Assembly: GCA_947589145.1 (NCBI GenBank)
Contig: CANQCB010000047.1
Location: 1-10,908, forward strand
DNA length: 10,908 nucleotides
Reading direction: 5' to 3'
Origin: an uncultured Clostridia bacterium
GTDB taxonomy: Bacteria; Bacillota; Clostridia; Christensenellales; Pumilibacteraceae
Shown: positions 5,972-10,908 of the stretch, piece after piece
Layout of the letters: each line of letters starts with the position of its first letter
How positions within the stretch are numbered: position 1 is the stretch's first letter
Translations under genes and position numbers: made by a program
Notes under the pieces: model-generated
Told to the model about the DNA's origin: nothing
What the model saw: only the letters and a program-made list of their open reading frames with translations
The model's database searches: none

Positions 5972-7042
5972 ATGGCGACTACCGATAACACAAATAATAA
6001 ACAAACAAATAATAAGCAAACCCCCAACCTTTTCGTGAGGATAATAAACAAAATTTTCGTCTACGAAATAGGAATCAAGGCAATAGCCCTCGGCATTGCC
6101 GTTTTTATCTGGTTTGCGGCGGTCGGACTCGGATCGGTCATATCGCCCTCCGACGCGGCGGTTTCCGACGCGGCGGTCGGTTTTTGGCAGAGTTTCGGTC
6201 ACGACATAGCGGTTTGTTTTACGGGCGGACTTAATATATTCACAAGCATTGTCGACATGATCCTGACATTCTTGTTGACTTATGCCGTCATACACTTTTT
6301 ATACAAGAGCAGTTCGTCGATAGCGGCGGTATTTGTCGGAATATTCATACTTGCCATAGTGATTTTCACGAGTAAGCTGCTGAATTTCCCCATAATGGGC
6401 TCTATATTCTCGAACGGCATACTGATTTTGATAATTGCGTTGCTCGTAATGTTTCCGCAGAATATCCGCAGACAACTCAACAGCGCGTTCAGTAAGTCCG
6501 GCAGGGATATCCGAATGCTCGACTACGACTGCACCGAAGAGGAGTTCCGCACGGCGACGAACGAAATAGTCAAAGCGGTGCTCAGCATGTCCAAGGACAA
6601 TCTCGGCGCGATAATAATAATCACGCCTCGCACCGTTCCCCAACATATTCTCGACAGCGGCACGAGGTTGAACTCCCAACTTTCTCAGCCGCTCATCGAA
6701 TGCTTGTTCAACACCCACGCCAATCTTCACGACGGCGCGGTGTTCATTCACGGCAACAAAATACTCGCCGCAGGTTGCTTCCTGCCGCTTTCTCAGACGC
6801 AGTCCATCGCGAAAGAGCTCGGCACCCGTCACCGCGCGGCTATCGGTATAACCGAACAATATGCCGTCACCGCAATAGTGGTAAGCGAGGAAACGGGAAT
6901 AATATCCGTGGCGCGAAGCGGCGTGCTCGAAAGATATTACGACGCGTCCATGCTTACGGGCGTAATTGAGGAAACTTACGGAATAAAGTCGGTAGTCGAG
7001 AAAAAACCCGAAAACGTTAAAAAGAGGAACAGAAAGAAATGA
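5972..7042 (+). CDS. cdaA: Diadenylate cyclase CdaA (DAC/DisA_N domain), N-terminally extended
   Basis: Membrane-bound enzyme that condenses two ATP into c-di-AMP, a messenger that controls potassium/osmolyte uptake and cell wall balance in Firmicutes. The DAC domain (~180-330) has the hallmark LHDGAVFIHGNKILAAGCFLPLS (DGA at 254-256) and KELGTRHRAAIGI (RHR at 286-288), followed by AIVVSEETGIISVAR, so it should be active. The usual three-helix membrane part is at ~94-111, ~116-134 and ~146-162, ending with FPQNIRRQL (cf. FQPEIRRAL). The protein has 356 residues against ~273 in B. subtilis. The excess is mainly ~85 N-terminal residues with an Asn/Gln/Lys/Thr-rich head, an additional hydrophobic helix (~36-54) and a loop. 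The C-terminus is Lys/Arg-rich. No cdaR or glmM follows; instead the stop overlaps the start of a DUF1015 gene (ATGA). Confidence 0.92.
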   Translation: MATTDNTNNKQTNNKQTPNLFVRIINKIFVYEIGIKAIALGIAVFIWFAAVGLGSVISPSDAAVSDAAVGFWQSFGHDIAVCFTGGLNIFTSIVDMILTFLLTYAVIHFLYKSSSSIAAVFVGIFILAIVIFTSKLLNFPIMGSIFSNGILILIIALLVMFPQNIRRQLNSAFSKSGRDIRMLDYDCTEEEFRTATNEIVKAVLSMSKDNLGAIIIITPRTVPQHILDSGTRLNSQLSQPLIECLFNTHANLHDGAVFIHGNKILAAGCFLPLSQTQSIAKELGTRHRAAIGITEQYAVTAIVVSEETGIISVARSGVLERYYDASMLTGVIEETYGIKSVVEKKPENVKKRNRKK

Positions 7043-8217
7043 GCGTAATAAATTTCGGGTCGTTTATGCTCCCCGACGACGCGGTTGATTTGCGTAAATG
7101 GGCGGTAGTGGCTTGCGATCAATTTACCTCGTCGCCCGAATATTGGAACGAAGTGGAGAGAACGGTAGGCGACGCACCGTCGACTCTCCGTTTGATTTGC
7201 CCCGAGGCGCGCCTCGAAAGTTCGGATAAATTGCTTCCGTCGATAGCGGCGGCTTCGCAAAAATATGCGACGGGCATACTCAAAACATATAACGGCGGCG
7301 TGCTTGTCAAACGCACTCTTAGCGGCGGCGACAGATACGGATTGGTATGTCTGTTGGATCTCGAAGAGTACAGTTACGACAAGGGCGCCGAGTCCGAAAT
7401 TCGCGCGACGGAAGGCACGGTAATCGAACGAATACCGCCGCGGCTCAAAGTAAGACGCGCGTCGCGGTTGGACGTGCCGCATGTGCTTTGCCTGATAGAC
7501 GACGAGGAAAACTCGGTAATAGAACCGCTTATCGGAAAGGGCGAGGTATTATACGATACTCCGCTTTTTTACGGCGGCGGCAGAGTGGAGGGCAGGCTGG
7601 TAAGCGAACCGCCGCTTTCCGCGCTCGACAAATTACGGCAAACGGCGCACGAAAAAAACAGACCGTTCGTGCTCGTGGGCGACGGCAATCACTCGCTTGC
7701 TTCCGCCAAGGCGTTATACGAGGAATATAAGGCGGCGGGAGATCCGAGAGCGAAAAACGCAAGATACGCCCTCGTCGAATTGGAAAATCTGCGTTCGAGC
7801 GGCATAGTTTTCGAACCCATACACAGAATAGTATATAACGCTCCCGACTTTGCGGAATATCTTCTTGCGAATAGCCGGGGCGACGCCAAACGGGTAATGC
7901 TCGTCGGCGAGCGCGAGATAACTTTCTCCGCGCCGCAAAGCGAGATCGAAACTTACAAAGTCGTGCAAAACGCTTTGGACGGTTATATCGCCGCTCACGG
8001 CGGTAAGATAGACTATATCCACGGAGAGGCGGACCTTCGCGCGCTTTGCAAAGAGCATGCGGCTGCGGGCGTAATTATGCCCGCCATAAATAAGGACGAG
8101 TTTTTCGACTACATAGCGAAGAACGGAACTCTTCCGCGCAAAACCTTTTCCATGGGCGAGGCGTGTGAGAAACGCTATTATATGGAGTGCCGCGACCTCG
8201 AAGAGGGAATAAAGTAA
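7039..8217 (+). CDS. DUF1015 family protein
   Basis: 392-residue cytosolic protein of the DUF1015 family. It begins with the usual DDAVDLRKWAVVACDQFTS (13-31), and also shows IRATEGTVIERIPPR (121-135), the family signature GDGNHSLASAKALYEEY (214-230), and a C-terminal LPRKTFSMGEACEKRYYMECR (365-385). No signal peptide or membrane helix is seen. Its molecular function is not established. As I recall, Firmicutes homologues often lie near serine-biosynthesis genes. The DGNH motif loosely resembles the DGxH loop of ParB-like serine kinases, but I cannot show that relation from this sequence. The ATG overlaps the cdaA stop by 4 bases and AAGAGG lies upstream, so translation is coupled. It is followed 38 bases later by aspartate kinase, again amino-acid context. 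Family call firm, role unknown. Confidence 0.85.
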   Translation: MSVINFGSFMLPDDAVDLRKWAVVACDQFTSSPEYWNEVERTVGDAPSTLRLICPEARLESSDKLLPSIAAASQKYATGILKTYNGGVLVKRTLSGGDRYGLVCLLDLEEYSYDKGAESEIRATEGTVIERIPPRLKVRRASRLDVPHVLCLIDDEENSVIEPLIGKGEVLYDTPLFYGGGRVEGRLVSEPPLSALDKLRQTAHEKNRPFVLVGDGNHSLASAKALYEEYKAAGDPRAKNARYALVELENLRSSGIVFEPIHRIVYNAPDFAEYLLANSRGDAKRVMLVGEREITFSAPQSEIETYKVVQNALDGYIAAHGGKIDYIHGEADLRALCKEHAAAGVIMPAINKDEFFDYIAKNGTLPRKTFSMGEACEKRYYMECRDLEEGIK

Positions 8218-8255
8218 GGCGGCAATAATCGGCAGGGATCAGAGGAACATAAGAC

Positions 8256-9569
8256 ATGAAAGCATTGAAATTCGGCGGAACGTCGATGGCAAACGCAAAC
8301 AGCATATCACAGGTGCGGGACATTATATTGGCGGACGAAGAAGCGAAGTACGTCGTCGTTTCCGCGCCGGGCAAGAGGGAATCCTCGGATATTAAGGTGA
8401 CCGATCTTCTCATAAAACTCTACAACGAGCCGAAAGAGGGAAAGGCGGCGGTCATGGACGCCATACGGTCACGTTTCGATGAAATAACGAAAAATCTCGA
8501 CTTGGATCTCGATCTCACGAAAGACTTTGAGGAAATACTTTACAAGGCGAGCAACGGCGCGACATACGATTACGTGGTGAGCCGCGGCGAATATCTTTCC
8601 GCAAAGGTGCTTGCGAAGTTGATAAACTACGAGTTCATAGACGCGGACGAGATAATTCGCTTTTCAGACGGCACTCTCGACGCCGAAGAAACGCAAAAAA
8701 TAGCTTCCGAGAGATTGCTCTCTTCCAAGTGCGCGGTAATACCGGGTTTTTACGGCGCGACGGCAACGGGGGAGATCAAAGCGTTCTCTCGCGGCGGATC
8801 GGACATATCCGGCGCGATAGTGGCAAGGGCGATCGGCGCGTCCGTTTACGAGAATTGGACGGACGTCAACGGCTTCATGGTCTGCGACCCGCGAATCGTC
8901 AAAAACCCCGAGATAATCGAAATGGTCACATACCGCGAACTCCGCGAGTTGTCGTATATGGGCGCGAGCGTGCTCCACGCGGAGGCGGTTTTCCCGGTGA
9001 ACGCTGCGGGCATACCCATAAATATTCGCAACACCTTTTCTCCGAAGAGTAAAGGCACGATGATCGTCAAATACGAAGATTTGGCAAGCGGTAAATTTAC
9101 CCGCAGAAAAAAGGTAATAACGGGCATAGCGGGCAAAAAGAATTTCGTCGGGATCTTTATCGAAAAGCAGATGATGAACAACGAACTCGGTTTCTGCAAA
9201 TCATTGCTGGAAATTCTTTGCGACTATAACATATCCCTCGAACATATGCCGACGGGAATAGATACCGTGACGTTGATAGTGAGCGACACCGAGGACAGCG
9301 TGCTTGAAAAAGCGGTTGCGGACATAAAAAAGAAATGCAACCCCAACACCGTCGAGATAGTTCGCGGACTTGCTCTCATCGCGATAGTCGGTCACGGAAT
9401 GATCAGCACGAAAGGCACGGCAAGCCACGTGTTCAAGAGTCTTTCGGACGCCGACATAAACATAAAAATGATAGATCAGGGTTCGAGCGAACTCAATATA
9501 ATCGTAGCCGTTGACAACGCGGACTACGAAAAGGCCATAACCGCTCTCTATAACGGCTTAAACCGCTGA
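8256..9569 (+). CDS. lysC: Aspartate kinase
   Basis: Phosphorylates aspartate to aspartyl-4-phosphate, the first step to diaminopimelate, lysine, threonine and methionine. 437 residues, a complete single-function enzyme. The amino-acid kinase domain has KFGGTS (5-10), VSRGEYLSA (108-116), GFYGATATGEIKAFSRGGSDISG (164-186), TDVNGFMVCDPR (202-213) and LSYMGASVLHAEAVFP (232-247). Two ACT domains follow (~288-365 and ~372-436), with LEHMPTGIDTVTLIVSD and HGMISTKGTASHVFKSLSDADINIKMIDQGSSELNI, so feedback control by an end-product amino acid is expected. The sequence resembles the B. subtilis YclM/ThrD type; lysC is used here as the generic symbol. AGAGGA at 8241-8246 sits 9 bases before the ATG, so it is probably the last gene of the cdaA operon. 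A strong hairpin follows the stop. Confidence 0.93.
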   Translation: MKALKFGGTSMANANSISQVRDIILADEEAKYVVVSAPGKRESSDIKVTDLLIKLYNEPKEGKAAVMDAIRSRFDEITKNLDLDLDLTKDFEEILYKASNGATYDYVVSRGEYLSAKVLAKLINYEFIDADEIIRFSDGTLDAEETQKIASERLLSSKCAVIPGFYGATATGEIKAFSRGGSDISGAIVARAIGASVYENWTDVNGFMVCDPRIVKNPEIIEMVTYRELRELSYMGASVLHAEAVFPVNAAGIPINIRNTFSPKSKGTMIVKYEDLASGKFTRRKKVITGIAGKKNFVGIFIEKQMMNNELGFCKSLLEILCDYNISLEHMPTGIDTVTLIVSDTEDSVLEKAVADIKKKCNPNTVEIVRGLALIAIVGHGMISTKGTASHVFKSLSDADINIKMIDQGSSELNIIVAVDNADYEKAITALYNGLNR

Positions 9570-9591
9570 CGACCGTCAGAGGGAAAAGGGG

Positions 9592-9629
9592 GAACTCCGC
9601 TTCGAAAAGAGGCGGAGTTTAATTATTTC
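9592..9629 (+). terminator. Rho-independent terminator of the aspartate kinase operon
   Basis: AACTCCGC (9593-9600) pairs perfectly with GCGGAGTT (9612-9619). The stem extends inward through a G-U pair and TC/GA to a GAAAA loop (9604-9608), then TTTAATTATTTC follows. It lies 23 bases after the lysC stop. Confidence 0.8.
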
Positions 9630-9706
9630 AAATCGCCGCGACCGACCGTAAGGCAGGGACAAGAGAGCGCGGCTTTCATAAATTAAAATAATAATCGACG
9701 AACGAA

Positions 9707-9738
9707 AAAGAAGCCGTCGCCAACGCGACGGCTTCTTT
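9707..9738 (-). terminator. Strong terminator of rpsT, probably bidirectional
   Basis: Perfect 14-bp stem (9707-9720 with 9725-9738) around a 4-base loop. On the minus strand the stem begins 14 bases after the rpsT stop and runs into TTTTTCGTT. On the plus strand the right arm ends in TTCTTT, so it may also catch read-through from aspartate kinase. Nothing further is recognisable in the bases between this and the aspartate kinase terminator. Confidence 0.85.
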
Positions 9739-9752
9739 GAATCGTAAAAAAA

Positions 9753-10196
9753 TTATTCCGCTTTTTTGGACTTCGTTGCTTTTTTGGGTTTCGCTTCTTC
9801 CTTTGCGGCGGAAGCTGCGGCTTTTTGAGCGGCTCTCTCGGCGCGTTCGGCTTCCGCCTTGGCGCGTGCGGCCTGTGCTTTTTCCGCGGCAATGGTCTTG
9901 TTGTCTTTCTTTATCTTGATTTCGATCTTGCCGCTCTTAACGCCGGAGAGACGCGCGGAAAGGCGAGACTTCTTGTTGTTTGCATTGTTCTTGTGAATGA
10001 TACCGTTTGCGACGGCCTCGTCGATAACGGACATAAGGTCGGGGAGCATTTTTTCCGCTTCTTCGAGTTGAAGCGTATCAATATAATTATTGAACTTTTT
10101 AACGGCGTTGCGCATTTCCGAACGCATCGCTTTATTTTCGGCGGACTTTTTTTCGGTTACGAGCACTCTTTTCTTTGCTGACTTGATATTAGGCAC
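9753..10196 (-). CDS. rpsT: 30S ribosomal protein S20 with long C-terminal extension
   Basis: Primary 16S rRNA-binding protein of the small subunit. Residues 1-85 form a normal S20: MPNIKSAKKRV at the start, then NKAMRSEMRNAVKKF, and a closing GIIHKNNANNKKSRLSARLSG. Typical S20 proteins end here (~85-90 residues). This one continues in frame for ~62 residues: a VKSGKIEIKIKKDNK link, an Ala-rich helix with alternating Ala/Lys/Arg/Glu (~103-135), and a Lys-rich end. The start is GTG (minus strand, 10196), supported by the conserved N-terminus and by AGGAGA at 10203-10208, 6 bases upstream. It has its own promoter and terminator and is convergent with aspartate kinase and divergent from gpr, the orientation known from Bacillus. 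The extension shows no frame disruption; its function is unknown. Confidence 0.93.
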   Translation of the reverse strand: MPNIKSAKKRVLVTEKKSAENKAMRSEMRNAVKKFNNYIDTLQLEEAEKMLPDLMSVIDEAVANGIIHKNNANNKKSRLSARLSGVKSGKIEIKIKKDNKTIAAEKAQAARAKAEAERAERAAQKAAASAAKEEAKPKKATKSKKAE

Positions 10197-10202
10197 GATT
10201 TT

Positions 10203-10208
10203 TCTCCT
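10203..10208 (-). promoter_or_regulatory. Ribosome binding site fixing the rpsT GTG start
   Basis: Minus-strand AGGAGA lies 6 bases before the GTG. With the conserved MPNIKSAKK start it settles the non-ATG initiation of rpsT. Confidence 0.8.
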
Positions 10209-10238
10209 GATTTATATCTGAATTTTTTTAACTGTTAT

Positions 10239-10267
10239 ATTCTATCATAAACAAAATGCGAAATCAA
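10239..10267 (-). promoter_or_regulatory. Sigma-A-like extended -10 promoter of rpsT
   Basis: Minus strand: TTGATT (10262-10267), a 17-base spacer that ends in TGA (an extended -10 TGn), then TAGAAT (10239-10244). It predicts a leader of about 36 bases carrying the AGGAGA site, in contrast with the leader-poor plus-strand promoters. The -35 lies within the gap to gpr, so the two promoters are back to back. Confidence 0.7.
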
Positions 10268-10297
10268 GTAAAAAATCACACTTTTACGCGCAAATTA
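10268..10297 (+). promoter_or_regulatory. Tentative sporulation sigma (sigma-G-like) promoter for gpr
   Basis: CAAATTA (10291-10297) fits the CATnnTA-type -10 of sigma-G with one deviation, and AGTAAAA-like bases from 10268 lie 17 bases upstream where the -35 should be. Family knowledge says gpr is read by forespore sigma factors. The match is weak. As with holA and cdaA, the box is only 8 bases from the ATG and there is no Shine-Dalgarno. Confidence 0.3.
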
Positions 10298-10305
10298 TAA
10301 ATATT

Positions 10306-10908
10306 ATGAGCAATTTTACACGCACAGACCTTGCAAGCGAACTGATAAACGTCAAAGGCAGAAATTTTGAAGGAATATGCAAAGTGAGCGAAATCGTGCT
10401 CGACGCCGAACTTGCGAAGAAATACGGCAAGGGCGAGGGAAAATACGTGACTTTGGAAACCGAAGCGTTGGAAAGCTATTCCGACTATGAAAAAACGCGG
10501 CTTATAAAAGCGCTGAAAATCGAACTCGGCAAACTCATGTCGGACAGATCGAAGGTACTCGTCGTCGGCTTGGGGAATCGGAAACTGACCGCGGACGCGC
10601 TCGGCGCGGCGGTATGCGAAAGATTGAATGCGGGGGACAGGTTAAAGGCAATATCTCCGGGCGTGGCAGGCGCGACGGGGATCGAGAGTTTCGATATAGT
10701 CAAGGGCGTGACCGAGCGAATAAAACCCTCCTGCATAGTGGCGGTGGACAGCCTTGCCGCGGCGGCGACGTCGAGGGTTTGCAGAGTCGTGCAACTCTGC
10801 GACGCCGGCATAACTCCGGGCAGCGGCGTATCCAATCACCGCGAAAAACTGTCTCGGAGCACGCTCGGCGTACCCGTGATTTCCGTCGGCGTGCCGCTCG
10901 TGGTATAC
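10306..10908 (+). CDS. gpr: Germination protease GPR, N-terminal part; 3' end outside window
   Basis: Spore endopeptidase (peptidase family A25) made as a zymogen in the forespore; it degrades small acid-soluble DNA-binding proteins at germination. 201 codons are visible, open to the right edge. The N-terminus has TRTDLASE (5-12), like the RTDLA self-processing region of known GPRs. The catalytic Asp pair corresponds to TADALG (Asp97) and VAVDSLAA (Asp148). Further family blocks are VVGLGNRKLT (86-95), SPGVAGATGIES (117-128), DAGITPGSGVSNHREKL (166-182) and LGVPVISVGVPLVV (187-200). The loop between the two Asp residues is shorter than in B. megaterium GPR, and the usual Arg after DALAA is Ala. 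No Shine-Dalgarno precedes the ATG. The neighbour rpsT, in opposite orientation, supports the call by synteny. Confidence 0.88.
   Translation, partial: MSNFTRTDLASELINVKGRNFEGICKVSEIVLDAELAKKYGKGEGKYVTLETEALESYSDYEKTRLIKALKIELGKLMSDRSKVLVVGLGNRKLTADALGAAVCERLNAGDRLKAISPGVAGATGIESFDIVKGVTERIKPSCIVAVDSLAAAATSRVCRVVQLCDAGITPGSGVSNHREKLSRSTLGVPVISVGVPLVVY

Noticed and set aside
9566..9579. Small inverted repeat CTGAC/GTCAG over the lysC stop codon
   Set aside because: Only 5 bp with a 4-base loop and no T-rich tail; the real terminator is the stronger hairpin just downstream.
9635..9673. GCCGCG/CGCGGC inverted repeat between the two convergent terminators
   Set aside because: Six base pairs around a 27-base loop is expected by chance in this composition and has no conserved-RNA look.

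Overview
The window looks like chromosomal core DNA of a spore-forming member of the Bacillota, most likely an uncultured Clostridia lineage. The evidence is a spore protease gene (gpr) at the right edge, a Firmicutes-type diadenylate cyclase (CdaA), a DUF421/DUF4363 pair typical of Clostridia, and the holA ... rpsT-gpr order known from Bacillus and Clostridium. Base composition is roughly balanced and even by eye. I see no insertion sequence, prophage, CRISPR array, tRNA or rRNA. Coding density is high and there is no gene-free stretch over 300 bases. The longest gaps are 183 bases (lysC to rpsT) and 109 bases (rpsT to gpr).

Layout from left to right. Bases 1-3671 hold a topoisomerase operon: the 3' part of a GyrB/ParE subunit gene, a full GyrA/ParC-type gene, and an ArsR/SmtB-type regulator that starts 2 bases after the parC stop. 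A perfect 10-bp inverted repeat with a T-rich tail (3699-3732) closes it and overlaps the GTG start of the next gene. Bases 3718-4820 encode a DUF421 (YetF-like) membrane protein and a small DUF4363 membrane-anchored protein that starts at TTG behind a perfect GGAGG. Then come holA (DNA polymerase III delta, 4921-5880) with its own promoter, and a second promoter driving cdaA - DUF1015 - aspartate kinase (5972-9569). Two hairpin terminators face each other between aspartate kinase and the minus-strand rpsT (9753-10196). gpr starts at 10306 and runs off the right edge.

How the genes relate: holA, rpsT and the topoisomerase genes serve replication, chromosome topology and translation. cdaA makes the second messenger c-di-AMP, and aspartate kinase opens the lysine/threonine/methionine/diaminopimelate pathway, so both may bear on cell wall supply and turgor. 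gpr degrades small acid-soluble proteins during germination. The cdaA-DUF1015-aspartate kinase block sits between holA and rpsT-gpr, which are close neighbours in classical Firmicutes.

The most interesting signal is regulatory. holA and cdaA have good sigma-A-like promoters whose -10 box lies only 7-8 bases before the start codon, with no Shine-Dalgarno sequence. The DUF421 gene and gpr also lack one and have weaker promoter-like boxes at the same distance. Genes inside operons, and rpsT, do have Shine-Dalgarno sequences. This suggests systematic leaderless transcription of operon-first genes. Other notable points are a ~62-residue Ala/Lys/Glu-rich tail on ribosomal protein S20, an N-terminally extended CdaA with an extra membrane segment and no cdaR next door, and non-canonical residues at the quinolone-contact positions of the GyrA/ParC-type subunit. 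I found nothing that clearly qualifies as a wholly new system.
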